NCBI GenBank assembly: GCA_028829895.1
Contig: CM054178.1
Location: 106,765,058-106,829,057 of the forward strand
Reading direction: 5' to 3'
Length of the DNA stretch: 64,000 bases
DNA from: Sinotaia quadrata
Taxonomy: Eukaryota; Mollusca; Gastropoda; Architaenioglossa; Viviparidae
Shown: positions 24,054 through 36,497 of the stretch, piece by piece
Position numbering within the stretch: position 1 is the first letter of the stretch
Layout of the letters: each line of letters begins with the position of its first letter
Position numbers and translations under genes: made by a program
Notes under the pieces: generated by a model
The model's database searches: none
Told to the model about the DNA's origin: nothing
Seen by the model: the letters and a program-made list of their open reading frames with translations, nothing else

Positions 24054-27000
24054 CTGTAAAGAATATTTAACCACACCAGTAAATTTAAACGAACATTTGA
24101 TAAAGAGTTATTTATAATTAATTCTGATATGACAAGTGCTTTTACAAGGAATCGATAATTTTATCTTCTCTAAAAACGTTCAAGATGTGCCTGAGGAAAC
24201 ATTTAACTATTTCGATAACTTATTTCCAATAGATAGCATTAATCACGGAGAAGTAGAGAATATAGAATGACTGCAAATAAATGTCATACCAATGAAAAGC
24301 TGTTGGTCAATGCCAAAAATACTTTTTGTATAGCAACGAAGAGCTGTGCGGCATGACAAACGTACTTAGCAACGAAGAGCTGTGCGGCATGACAAACGTA
24401 CTTTTTATAGCAATGAATAGCTGTGTGTGCATGAAAAACGTACTTTTTATAACAATGAAGAGTTGTGCTCACATGACAAACACTTTATAAAATAGCAATG
24501 AAGAGCTGTGCGCGCATGATAAACGTCAGTGTACAGGTGTATCAACACAGAACTCATAAAACTGTATATTACTACAGACCTGCCTACCCCCCCCCCCTCC
24601 TCAACAGACCATAAGATCAATGTTCCAAAACCAGAAGATTTTTATGAAAACCAGAAGATTCTACAGGGAAGCTTGTCGGCGCTAAGTTTTGGCATACTAC
24701 TTAAAAATTAATGCATGTGAACTAACTGAAACTCTGATTCAACACTAGCACTACCCATGAACATACTAATAACTTGTTTGAATGCTTTTAAGGCCACACT
24801 ACTACACGCCAAGAGGAAAAATTACTATTTATCAACCTACAGCTTTCAAATCTGGAATATAAGTTGCCCTTTGTATAAGAAAGCAACAGTTGCCGATTTA
24901 GAATATCTTGTTTAGTTTTTATTTCATGAATTTTTAAATGTTTGAAAATGTCATTCGTAAATAAATTCATAAAATATTTCAAAATTATGTGTTGGCGGGT
25001 TCATGTAGAATTTAAAACATTATATAAAAGAACAGCCTAAAGAATATAGGCTTTCGTCCATGCCTAACTTTTTAACTAGTATACCAAATTTCAGAATAAT
25101 TACAACTATTCAAAAGGGACCTTTTGCACATTACGAAAATATAAAATCCTGAAAAAAGAGAAGACAATGAACAATGGAAATATATAATAATCTCAAAAGT
25201 GTAAAAAACAAGAATTTTCTTTTCTTCCACTGGCTCATGCAGTCATTGGCCTAAAATCTGTTATGAATACTATAATAATAGTGGATGATACGTCATTGGC
25301 CTAAAATATGTTATGAATACTATAATAATAGTGGATGATATGGCAATGCTCCAATTTAAATGATGACAATCATCGAAACATCCAGGCACACTTCTGAACA
25401 CAGAGTGCGTTATGACAGATATGATTGGTCAACCAAAGAAGCAAACTACCAATGATTATTTTAGTATCTTTGGCTGGCAATTTGATATATGGCACCCGCT
25501 AGTATTTTACGACTATCAATGACTGACGCGGATGGGCGGCCAACACAGGGTGATTCTATATGAGACAAGCAGGTTTTTCGTCCTGTCATAACTGATCAGA
25601 AAATTATCGAAATTGAAAGGGAAAATCGCTTCCATAAGCGGAAGAGCATAAGATTAGAGGTAAGACCAGAAGATTCTTCCACTAAAAACGGAAGGAGGCA
25701 GGTCTGCTACTATCCTTGATTATGATAATATGACAAAATAGGACACATGTGAATATGAGGAATTGCATGAAGTAAAACAGCAAAATATATTACTAGTGAA
25801 AATGTGACAAATTGTGTCAAAAAACAGTGAAACTTTGCTAGTAAGACTGTGGCAAGCTGTGGCAAAGAAACAATGAAACATTACTAGTGAGAATATGACA
25901 AGATGTGTCAAGAAAAACAGTCAAACATTACTAGTGAGAATGTAAGAAGCTGTGTCAAGAAAAACAGTCAAACATTACTAGTGAGTATATCACATATGGA
26001 TTGTGTACACAGTCAAAGCACGTGCTCCTATATTTCAACAAAAGAAATAAATTTGAAAATTGCTGACCTAAGTGTTGTACAGTTATACAGTGGCGTACAG
26101 ATGACAGGTCAATGAAAGAACAATGTGCGGACGAGCAAGATATGGACAGTGACTAAGTAATGTATCGTGCACAAAGAAAGCGCGACACTAAAAGCACTAA
26201 AGTCACTTACTAAAGTTAGGGAACTCTTATCAGCGGAGCTGGATAGACATGAGATGTTTGCAGAAGGGTTTAAGGCAGTTATCACCTCTGATGTCAAACC
26301 AATCCAGTAAGTGTATCTTGACTTCACAAAAGTTGCTCTGGACAAAAAAAGAGTAGTTTGTTTTTAATTTTTAAAACTCTTTTTAGTAAAGGAATGAAAT
26401 ATAAAAATAATTGCAGCACACAATAATAAATGTTAAGGAATATTTAGCATTCAGAAAACAATAGCATGAGTTGTTGACATTTTGTCTGAGTAAAAATTTA
26501 TTTTTTTTGAAAGAACAGTATTTGAGCTCTTGAAAAGAAAGCAATCATTAAAAGGCCTCGTGATCAAATTCTATTCAAACCTCAGTGCAGGGAAAACTGC
26601 AGGTAAATTAAGAAAATATTTTGAGCAGACAAAGTGTGTAAGACTGAAACTTGTCGACACCATTGAACTCTATGATTTGACTTTTTCTGCTAACAAATAT
26701 TGAGTAGTAGTCAGAAATGTTAAGTACGTAGCTGAAATAAATTTAAAAGAGGAAATTATTTATAGCAAATTGCAAACAATCTACCGTACAGTTAGTTATA
26801 TGCGGATATACAGCAATTTATGAAAATTTAATGATATTCCGTTCAAACAAATGGAGGCTTTAAGATAACCAACTGTTAACACCAAAAATTCAAACATATT
26901 CTTTTCATTTCAGAGACAGAAGATCGACGTGAACAGAGAAAGACATGTCTCTGAACAGCCTTGTATCAACAAGACGAAAACGGAAATAAAGAAACTATAT

Positions 27001-30000
27001 TTTTAAGTCAATAAATGTATATGTACCAAAGAAATCTTATTATTGAATCTTTTAAAAAAATAAATAAATAGTAAAAAGAATGTTTACTTCATGATTACTT
27101 AGTACTTAGCAATAGAATAAAATATTATAACGATAAATAGACAGTTAACGTGTATACCGTATAAGTGCATATTACTTAAATATTAATGGGCCCTCATTCG
27201 TTGACGGCGGTGTCCACTGAACTTTTATAGTTGTCATTCCATAATTGTTTTTGTGTGTTGCAGCTTGATCCTGCAGAAAAAGATATTTATTTTATGATCA
27301 CCGTTTACCGTGATGTGCATAATCTATTATAATAATTACTTATTATAACGCTCCTTGAGAAATGTGCAATTTCATTTTATGGGTACTGCGAAGTTCTTCA
27401 GAGTGAAATATTTAATATATATTTGTAATAAGAAATTTCCCCAAAGACTTCATTACTTATGCTACGAAATGTTTCTACCTTCTAAGTTGGATTTAAACCT
27501 CTAATAGATCAGAAAGAGGTACAGACTGTATGATTCTGATTATTCTGTCTCATCTTTCAATGACTTAGTAAACGGTCTTCATGCTTAAGTTACGCGTGAA
27601 CACACTGACCTTCGTCTCTCCACTCTGATTAAAATAACCACGTGATCATTTCCATAACTAAGTAAATAGCGTGACTGTGAGTTATCCCTTTGATTGACTA
27701 GCATCAGTACGTAATATATATCAATGTGTGGCGAAGTAAATTTGCCTACACCTATTTCTAGATTTAATTGTTATAAAAACGGTTAAATTGTCAAAGTGAC
27801 CTGGCAATGGGCAGTCCTTATAAAGGTATTTTTGTAAAGTGTCAGGGTCAGAAGTAAAGAAATCAGGTGGAGGATAGGCTAGAAATTGTTGTTGTAATCC
27901 AAACCAGTTCCAACTGGAGATTAGCTTTTTTGACTAATAGTTTCACACATGTTAATAACAATTTATCCAATGGGGACAGAGTGGAAGTTTCTTTGTTGAA
28001 GTATTACTCTATTCTAATTACTTTGAATATAACTCGTGTCTGGTCATAAAGGTGATCGTTGGCTTATGGTAAATAAACTGACTGATAAAAAAGGAAAGGA
28101 CTTAGAATATTTCGTACATTTTGCTATTGATCTATGATTTTAATTACAAAATGCTTATTATTTCTACGTTCATTAGTTTGACTATATTGTACTTTTCAAT
28201 GTATATGCTTGTGAATTTTGATAGATGCTATATTTCAGGCTATCAGGCTAATGAAACTGTTGTAGATTTGTAAGTTGAGAAAGTCTGTAAGAGAGAAATG
28301 AGTTGAGAGATGAAATGTGTCTGAAATTTATTGCTGCCTTTATTTGACTTTTGCAGAGAGGTAGGCCTTTTTGTTTTTCTTTTACGTCAGGCTACACTGA
28401 CTATTGTACTCTGTTCACGTCAGGCTACACTGACTACTGTACTCTGTTTACGTCAGGCTACACTGACTACTGTACTCTGTTCACGTCAGGCTACACTGAC
28501 TACTGTACTCTGTTTACGTCAGGCTACAATGACTACTGTACTCTGTTCACGTCAGGCTACACTGACTACTGTACTCTGTTCACGTCAGGCTACAATGACT
28601 ACTGTACTCTGTTCACGTCAGGCTACACTGACTACTGTACTCTGTTCACGTCAGCTACAATGACTACTGTACTCTGTTCACGTCAGGCTACACTGACTAC
28701 TGTACTCTGTTCACGTCAGGCTACACTGACTACTGTACTCTGTTCACGTCAGGCTACACTGACTACTGTACTCTGTTCACGTCAGGCTACACTGACTACT
28801 GTACTCTGTTCACGTCAGGCTACACTGACTATTGTACTCTGTTCACGTTGGTGCGTGGATCAGTGTTGTTGACAACTTTCAGTAAAACGTGTTGCTGTAA
28901 TGGATTCCTGTAAATTCGATTCAAGAGCCACATGCTATCAGCAAAATATAAATTGACAATTACTGTTCACATATGTGCTAGATATTGTTGTGTATGACGG
29001 TGTGACTATTATATGGTGTTCGTGTTTATAAATGTTATGCTAGTCTTCAGGCCTGTATTCATAAATCTTGAATCAGTGTTTATAAATGTTATGCTAGTCT
29101 TCAGGCCTGTATTCATAAATCTTGGATCAGTGTTTATAAATGTTATGAATATAATAAATTATATATTATTTACACCAGTTGTACCAGTATTCATAAATCT
29201 TAGTTTAGTTCTTAGATCTGTTGTACCAATATTCATAAATCTTAGTTTAGTTCTTAGACCAGTTGTACCAGTATTCATAAATCTTTACTAGTGCTTAGAA
29301 CGCTTGTACCAGTTAATGACCTTATTGCACATATTAATAATCATATGTTGTAGAGATAGGGGGTGGATGGGGGCTAGCTAAATGTAGATTAAAGGACGGA
29401 TTTATCTTCTCTTTTGGTAAAATGATTTCCACCTATGGAAATATTGTGTAACGGTAAATGTTTAAATACTAACCAGAATTAAATTATTTAACAAAAGTAA
29501 CTTACAGAACAAATTTTTTGTACGACAGTTGTGGCGATAAAAGTCCCAATATTTTGATTTTCACCTGAGTTTGCACGACGCGCCGTTACGAGAAATCCCA
29601 AGAAGTTTGCGGTAGTTGTAGAAAAAAGTGTAACTGTAACAAGTAAATAACAATTTTAATCGCAATAGGTAAACAGAATGGTTAGAAAAAATGTCGCGAC
29701 ACAAATGTTTCAACAATGAGCTTTATCAAGACTTTATACCTTATGAATATTAGAATAGTACACATATATTTTTATTTTTTACAGGCCGATATCTAGTGTT
29801 GTAAATTATTGAAAGCATACTAGTGATTGATAATATAATTTATTTACCCAACAAATGTAATATGATTTTAGCTCAACTAAATACTCTATGTGCAACAAGT
29901 GTAATTTGTTCATACATCGTTATAGACTGTATACTATACGTTATTAACTATTGCTCTAGTTCTTTGCTTTCCTTCTATATCATTATTCAAATAGTATTTA

Positions 30001-30384
30001 CCTTGTTAACCACTGCTTAACTTCAAATTTATTGCTCACGATACTGGTTAAACATAATTAGTGCATAGTTATGTAACTTTGCAATGTAAACACAATTATT
30101 TTTTGCATTAGTGATACTTGGTAGATACGATACGTCAGTATAGTTAGATAAGTTTGCAATGTAAACACAATTATTTGTGTACCGGTAAGTGGAGGTCCGC
30201 AAACTGTATAGTTCAAGGACGAGACTTGAATGGTAAATGGCGATTTATCCGTCTGAGCGCTACCCCCGTGGTTTGGGACCATGTTAGTGCAGGACTCCTC
30301 AGGTGCTCCACCTGGATATCCAACTGTGAGTGACAAGGTGAAGGTCAGAATAACCAGTCTTAGTAGAACACGTACCCACGTCAT
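23985..30384 (-). CDS. Gene B: Reeler-domain protein with C-terminal hydrophobic anchor, 5 exons
   Basis: Spliced model on the minus strand with exons 30183-30384, 29506-29633, 27176-27270, 26211-26337 and 23985-24053. Together they make 621 nt, or 206 codons plus TAA. Residues 1-22 are a signal peptide. The Reeler domain runs from YPGGAPEESC (about 23) through NHGGSAQT, LGFLVTARR (exon 2), VQWTPPST (exon 3) and ATFVKSRYTYWIGLTS (exon 4). A Ser-rich linker (residues 160-184) leads to 22 very hydrophobic residues at the C-terminus, a likely transmembrane or GPI anchor. Intron phases are 1, 0, 2, 0, as in genes A and C. A Rep-1 element fills most of intron 2. No DOMON exon was found between exon 4 and the last exon. 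A possible extra 54-nt exon lies at 24290-24343. The function is unknown. Confidence 0.78.
24290..24343 (-). CDS. Possible cassette exon of gene B
   Basis: 54 nt, phase 0 at both ends, between GCACAG and GTATGA. It codes LFVAIQKVFLALTNSFSL, with no stop. The acceptor and the exon start recur in the tandem array next to it. There is no homology support and the pyrimidine tract is poor, so this is only a candidate. Confidence 0.25.
24290..24530. repeat. Imperfect 37-49 bp tandem array in the last intron of gene B
   Basis: About five diverged units around GCAACGAAGAGCTGTGCGGC and ATGACAAACGTACTTTTTAT. On the minus strand each has GCACAG then CTCTTCGTTGC, an acceptor-like junction. Confidence 0.6.
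25228..25342. repeat. 58-bp direct duplication
   Basis: Two copies of TCATTGGCCTAAAATATGTT, ATGAATACTATAATAATAGT and GGATGATA, nearly identical. Confidence 0.7.
25735..25985. repeat. About 47-bp imperfect array in the last intron of gene B
   Basis: Units around ACATTACTAGTGAGAATGTG and CTGTGTCAAGAAAAACAGTC. Four to five copies, with better identity toward the high-coordinate end. Confidence 0.65.
26211..26337 (-). CDS. Gene B exon 4: end of Reeler domain and linker
   Basis: 127 nt, phase 2 to 0, acceptor TTGTCCAG and donor GTAAGT. It codes ATFVKSRYTYWIGLTSEVI then a Ser-rich linker ending SSADKSSLTL. Confidence 0.86.
27176..27270 (-). CDS. Gene B exon 3: Reeler beta-strand exon
   Basis: 95 nt, phase 0 to 2, acceptor TTCTGCAG and donor GTAATA. 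It codes DQAATHKNNYGMTTIKVQW then TPPSTNEGPLIF. The TH....T....W.PP..... pattern is shared with exon 3 of A and C. Confidence 0.86.
28378..28850. repeat. 33-bp minisatellite inside a Rep-1 copy
   Basis: About fourteen copies of TTCACGTCAGGCTACACTGA plus CTACTGTACTCTG, with C/A and T/C variants and one deletion. Other Rep-1 copies have a single related stretch (CTTCAGACTACAGTGACT at 1826). Confidence 0.82.
29013..29290. repeat. Compound 40-54 bp tandem repeats in the same Rep-1 copy
   Basis: Units GTGTTTATAAATGTTATGCT plus AGTCTTCAGGCCTGTATTCA, then a second set around CCAGTATTCATAAATCTTAG. About six units in all. Confidence 0.65.
29506..29633 (-). CDS. Gene B exon 2: Reeler core
   Basis: 128 nt, phase 1 to 0, acceptor TGTTACAG and donor GTAAGT. 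It codes VTLFSTTTANFLGFLVTARR then NIGTFIATTVVQKICS. It has the same layout as exon 2 of A and C but is one codon shorter. Confidence 0.87.
30183..30384 (-). CDS. Gene B exon 1: signal peptide and start of Reeler domain
   Basis: The ATG is at 30384-30382. The leader is LLRLVILTFTLSLTVG, then YPGGAPEESCTNMVPNHGG. Phase-1 end before donor GTACAC at 30182. It is closely similar to exon 1 of gene C and similar to that of gene A. Confidence 0.87.
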
Positions 30385-31456
30385 TCCGATTTTAGGTTTT
30401 ACCTATTAAAAATAAATTTAGAATAGTAAGCAAAAATAAATTTAGAGTAAGAAAACAAAAATAAAATTAGAATAAGTAAGCAAAAATAAAATTAGAATAA
30501 ACTAATCTATAAACTATTAAAACATTATGTTTTTTCAATTTAAAGTGTCCTAAATTGATCACATTGTATTATGAGCAGTTTGGTACACTTTAAACTGAGG
30601 GGTTTTCCATGATAAACACTGAAAATGCAATTATTTTGCCATTAATCCATATTTCTTCTACATAACCTTTTAAATACATAAAACCTAGATATATTTATTT
30701 TCTTTCTATGAGTGCTTATAACTGTGTTTAAAGTTGGGGGGGGGGCTCTGCACGTTAAGAGCAACACTCATAGAAACCAGTATAAGTCATGTACTCCAAA
30801 ATCTGAGTGTGGGAGACCAACTCACTAAACGTAGTTACTGCGCTAAAAGAATTAACTACATATGACTTAGATTTCAATGTCCAACTCATTCAAATAATAT
30901 TATTAGCTCCAGGGCTTGCCATCTAAGGATTAGTAGGGTTGGGTGAGTGACTATTATTTGAAGGAAGATTTTGTTGATGTATATGTCATAACTGACCAGT
31001 GACGGATTACCCGACAACTGAAACTAACTAATTGAAATTGACATTTCTCAAAATCGCTCTGCCATGTTCCGTTATTGTGGACAGATGCATTGGTTCCTGT
31101 TTAAAGATGCATGAGTTATCAAATGAACTGTATTGGTGAGTAAATTCGGTGTTATAAATTTAGGAATTATAATTTTTATCTTTCTTTTTCGGCCAGTAAT
31201 TAATGTATTTTATTCATATATGACTAAGTTGTAAATATATACGTTATATGTGTGTGTGATATTGTGTAACCACTCAGAGTATTATCATGGTATACTTTGA
31301 TTCAGTCGAGAGCTTTACATGAATTGTTATAAAATATATTTTGTGCATAATGTGTTTAGAATAGTGAATGCTTCATAATGTGCCATAAATTGGCAAAGTT
31401 AGATTTTGCAGAATCTTGCCAAAATGATTTGGAAATTTCGAAGTATAGCAGAATTT

Positions 31457-31672
31457 TGTGAAGGATGCCACACATATTTAACTATACTTATTTTTGTTTT
31501 TGGTGTATTTGCAAATATTGTAGAAAGATGCTACACAGGTTTAATTATACTTATTTTTGTTGGGGTTTTTTTTTTTGGTGTATTTGCAAATCTTGTAGAA
31601 AGATGCTACACAGGTTTAATTATACTTATTTTTGTTTTTGGTATATTTGCAAATCTTGTACAAACATTGCGT
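31457..31672. repeat. About 75-bp tandem repeat, nearly 3 copies
   Basis: Units around AGAAAGATGCTACACAGGTT, TAATTATACTTATTTTTGTT and TTGGTGTATTTGCAAAT. The second copy carries an expanded T run. Confidence 0.7.
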
Positions 31673-32494
31673 AGCACAATCTAAATTTGTAAAGAATGAT
31701 GTACATTTTAATTGTAAATATTTTGTGTAAATACTTGCAATGAAAGAGCACTAGTATGCTACACTTCTTAACTGTAAATATTTTGTGTATATACTTGTAA
31801 TGAGAGCTAGTAATGACATAATTTTAGCACTGAACAGAATCTTGAAGGACAAACTGTCTCGATTGTCTACTCTTCAAAACCATTTTATATATTTCCTACC
31901 ACATTACTTAACGACTAGGTTAATATTTATTTTCAAACACAATATTATCTCAGTGCCTGTCTTAAAAATTAACTTAACGTTTTGAAATTACTAAGCCATT
32001 ACTTTTATGTTATAATTCATTCCATTGCTGTACCGACATATTTAATTTCTAACAGTAGTCCAATTCCTTATTTAATATCTAATACATTTGTAACTGAGAA
32101 ATTATATTTTTAAACATTCTTTATTTCCTTAAACTTTACATACATTATTTATTAACATTTAGTAATCTGTCAAAAACATCTATTATTTTCTTGTTAATGT
32201 TTACTGCCTGGATGAATATTTAGATCCTCCTTCATCTTCAGTACTGTTCATTTTATTTTAATTTTATGTCAGAGTTTCCTTTCAATCTCACTACCTTCAA
32301 TCGTATTAGCCATTTGACAGCAACACCTTACGTAAACAGTTTTTAAATACACAGTCCCTCTCTCTACCCATTCTCTCTTTCTCTCCCACTCCCTCTCCAT
32401 TTCTCTCTATGTATTTAATTTTAAGCTGGTACAAGGGTGTTGTATATGTCATTTATTGTTCTGTAGATGGGAATAAGGGTTTTAGCAAATATTT

Positions 32495-32588
32495 CCCAAT
32501 GTGCTCGCCGCGGGATATTCCAAATTTTCGAGGGAACAGGTGTTTTAAGAGCGCCGTGAGCCGAGGAAGTTTGGGAACCACGTTTAAG
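32495..32588 (+). mobile_element. Probable hAT-type transposon end
   Basis: GC-rich relative to its surroundings. It ends AAGTTTGGGAACCACG, close to the reverse complement of the common hAT terminus CAGTGGTTCCCAAACTT. GAGCGCCGTGAGCCGAGG lies just inside. No partner end or transposase was found. Confidence 0.4.
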
Positions 32589-35535
32589 CCATTATGACTA
32601 CTTTTCTGTCCTGAAGACAGACAACTGCACCACTAAGTGGCACTCAGAGCAAATCGGGCTGATATTAAACCTCTAAATAAAGCCAACGAAACGCAGGGCA
32701 GATATTCGTTTCAAAATACTATTTTATTTTTTTGTATTATTTTGTTACGTGAACTCAAAGTAACGCTGGAGGCGCCTAGTTGACAAAGCAACAACAAAAG
32801 ATTCGAACTATAAATTTTATACAACATATTGCCCTTAAATATTAAAGCCACATTTAACTTAAAATGGTCTTTCATAAGACTGATTTCATAAGTTTTATTA
32901 TAGATGCTAAGACTAAAAATTTTTTGGCTTAATTCTTAGAAGGTAAATGACGACCTTTCTAGATGTAATTAGGAAATCTATTTTCTAAGTTTACAAACTT
33001 ATTCTCTTACATTTTTTCCCACTGCCAGTGATATTTTTTATTTTTTATAGTTCAGCACCAGTGAGTGGATATATATCATTGGTAGGCGAAAAATGTACTT
33101 CTGAAATATTTAAATTAAAAATAAGAAAACAAATTGCTTTTTTATATAAACATTCTTTCATTGGTTAAACATAGATTTTATGTTAAAGCACATGATTACG
33201 ACAGATTGAGAGAGTTCATGTTTATTTCTGATCCACGAGGCAAAGACAGAATTGTCCCTTAGGTTACACTTCTATTAATGTTTGTTCTGAGAAAGATACA
33301 TACCACTAATCTCATATTTTAATTGCAAATGATGGACTGTAGTCAACAAGACTAAATGTTTTCAAGAAAAAATAATTTTATTGTCGACAATCTGCATCTA
33401 GTAAGATATTCCGTACATGTCAACAATATTAAATCCCGTCATGCTTACGTTGAAATGTTACTCTCCTTATTTTAGAACACCTGGCTGTGAATCAACAACA
33501 CTAAATGCTTTCATAACACCTTTCTACTGTATTCATCGCAACCTACAACGCGCGATGTCCTGGTTCGAAAACTAGCGACGCATATCGACTCGGCTAAGCC
33601 GATACTAACAATCCTTCCACAAATAATTTTTTAAAAAAATGAAATTAATGATGTTTACAAGTTTGTGTCTGTTTATCTCGCGTCTCTCCCTCCACCCAAC
33701 CCCAGACATACGCACAGTAATCCTGTAATTATAAGCAATACTTTTGTCTACAAACAGGTAGGTGCTCGAGTAGGGCAGACATGTATGTTTTAATACCAGA
33801 GAAGGTCTACGTACAGCGGATGACAGAAACGGTAACCGGTTCATTACGAAGGACTGCTTACATAAAATATCAACTCGCTGTTTAAGTATAACTGTAACAC
33901 TTTAAGCCACTGGACATTATTCACGTACAACAAGTAAACGCATTTTGTGGACTAAAAATAAATCGCGGAGAATGGCGGCCAAATGTTGCCGCCTGAATGT
34001 ATCATGACACAATTATCGCTGTTGACACATTGTGCGCCGTGAAATTACGATAGGATACCTTATTCCCACCAGTGAGACAATCTCAGTCACATAAGTGTCG
34101 CTACAGACGTATTCCACAATTAGAGTTACTTGAGTTAAACCACAAACAAGAAAAACTGCAAGAAATCGTAAAGAAACAAAATGTCATATTTAGAATGTTG
34201 GTACTCACTATAAATTATCTGCATGTCCCAGAATTCCAGAGTAAAATCCTGTGCAATATATTGCATATCAGCATAGATCAAAAGCTCATCATCGCAAAAC
34301 GCACGGTTTTCATTTTGTTGATCTGTTTCCTACAACAGAAAAAGGCGGCATATTCATTGAGCCCAAGCGTAAACCAGGGGACGACACTCGTAGAAGCGTT
34401 GCACAAATTGAACTAGTGAGCACGTCTGTAAGCGATGGTGGGTTGAGAGAACCTGATCCTACTTTGTTTTTCAGCCCTCGCGTGCCTGCTCGGTAAGAAA
34501 TAAGAAATGTAAGGAGGATTATTTTTTAAAACAAAAACAATCGTGATCGACTGACTCACTCTAGAAGCTGTCAAAACATGTCACCTTCATACGGTTGATT
34601 TCAAATGTCATTCTCGTCAAGCGACATAAATGAGGCACACTAACGGTAGGTAGTCTCGTGGATTGCTTTAACCGGATATAAATTGTTGTAAAACGCACGA
34701 TCTCTCTTCACAGAGACAATAAACATGTACATTTAGGCACATCTTGGCATGAATGTTGTTTCAAATCGCAATGGATATATATATTTTATATATATTTAAA
34801 TATATTAATTATACAAGATATTTGCCTAAATTTTATGCAGTTATTATGTGTGCCGTGTGCAGTTTGTTAGATACTTGTGCGCAAGTATTTAAATAACCTG
34901 AATAAGTTTTAGTTAGTGGTAAAGAGAGGAATAATATATAGATAAAAGAAATAGGAAGACGGACGGACGGATGGATGGATGGATGGAGAGAGTTGTAAAA
35001 CGTAACTAACTGTAGAAATGTATTTACTTTGATTACATGTCTGTAAAACGGGTATAATCTTAAAAACTAATTATAGAGTATTGATTTCTATACTTTAGAA
35101 TAAAAACGTATAGCGAATATGTAAAATATCACACTATGTTATTGTATGTAATGCTTTTTTGCTATATTTTAAAAAGACAAATTGGTAACTAAATTATTAA
35201 TTAATTTATTAATCTGACATTTCTCAGTCATATAGTCCATTCTGATTTTAAGCACATTTTTTCTTTCTCAAAACACAGCATATAAAAAAATACAAGGAAT
35301 TCTTAAGTATTGTGTGCAGAAGACGCGTGTTAGCGTAATTTGCTTACTGCAAAGTAGACATCGTGCAAACGTGCAATCATTGCCATTAGAACACTGGTGG
35401 AGGGGAGATAATACACCGGATTGCTGCCACTTATTGTATTGCTCGTTTTCTTGGAATGACAGTACATGTATTTTGCAGAACTAGGCAAAAATGGTGGGCG
35501 AAAAACCACATCAGTATTTAAATCTAAATCGATAA

Positions 35536-35537
<2 letters not shown>

Positions 35538-35611
<74 letters not shown>
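35538..35611. repeat. (TG)n microsatellite, about 37 repeats
   Basis: A pure TG run. Other dinucleotide runs of similar type are at 18380-18431, 20290-20365, 22852-22940, 41771-41850, 43990-44023 (TA), 47825-47925, 50646-50697, 51637-51738 and 55434-55500. Confidence 0.9.
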
Positions 35612-35613
<2 letters not shown>

Positions 35614-36127
35614 ATGGGATGCTCTCAATTGTCTGCTGACCCATTTACTTAATAGCCTCTTCTCCTTTTAATAGAAAACAGCGCGCGAAATCCCAAGATA
35701 GGGGAAGTAATTTCTTCGATTAATGGGCTAGCAGTTTCGTGAACTTTATCTACCGTTACAAGTTGTGCTTCAACTGTATTGAATAAAATATAAATACCTC
35801 CAATTTTACAAATGAATTCACACTTCACATCACTTCAAATTCATATCAGAAAAAGAATTAACTTTTTGTTGTAGTATAGACATGTATATATTCCTCATAA
35901 ACGAATTCTTTAAAGTGGTTATCTTGGCTATAATTTTCGAAGAGATATACTATTAGTAAGACATAAAATAACATACTTTTTATTCAGTAAGAATATCATA
36001 GGGAACATTTTCAAAATATTGGCGTAAATATTTGCTGCGCATGTGTGTAAGGACTCGAGTGTTTGTGTGGATCTGTGCGTACGTTTGTTTGTATGTAGTC
36101 AGTTCGAGTATACTGCTTCCTTTCAAT

Positions 36128-36336
36128 TAACTTGTTAAAATAGCAGGAGAACTCAAAATACTTGTTAAAATAGCAGGAGAACTCAAAATACTTGTTAAAA
36201 TAGCAGGAGAACTCAAAATACTTGTTAAAATAGCAGGAGAACTCAAAATACTTGTTAAAATAGCAGAGAAGTCAAAATACTTGTTAAAATAGCAGGAGAA
36301 CTCAAAATACTTGTTAAAATAGCAGGAGAACTCAAA
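36128..36336. repeat. 30-bp minisatellite, 7 copies
   Basis: Unit CTTGTTAAAATAGCAGGAGA plus ACTCAAAATA. Copies are identical except for two one-base losses in one unit, so the array is young. It lies 160 bp before the hAT relic. Confidence 0.85.
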
Positions 36337-36497
36337 AATATTTTGCTTACGAAAATTATTGCCTACTTATATTTTACTTTTTTATTAACTCTACACCTTG
36401 GTATTAAGATTTGTTACGAATGTACTTTTAAATTTTTATTAATTCTTGATCTTGGTATTAAAATTTGTTATCAATGTACTTTTAAATTTTTATTAAC

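Larger units (their letters stand above)
27722..29480 (+). repeat. Rep-1 interspersed element inside intron 2 of gene B
   Basis: Starts TGTGGCGAAGTAAATTTGCC and ends with the shared GGGGGTGGATGGGGG and ACGGTAAATGTTT blocks. It runs antisense to gene B. It is interrupted by two internal tandem arrays, at 28378-28850 and 29013-29290, that other copies lack. Confidence 0.62.

Noticed and set aside
25350..25420. Minus-strand PGCFDDC after a TGTGTTCAG, resembling the GCFNDC start of a DOMON exon in gene B
   Set aside because: The frame does not fit the phase-0 end of exon 4 and the next residues do not look like DOMON. Probably chance.
34072..34496. Plus-strand frame of 114 codons overlapping one of 81 codons
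   Set aside because: No recognisable domain, no consistent frame, no splice context; could be an old coding relic but nothing supports a gene.
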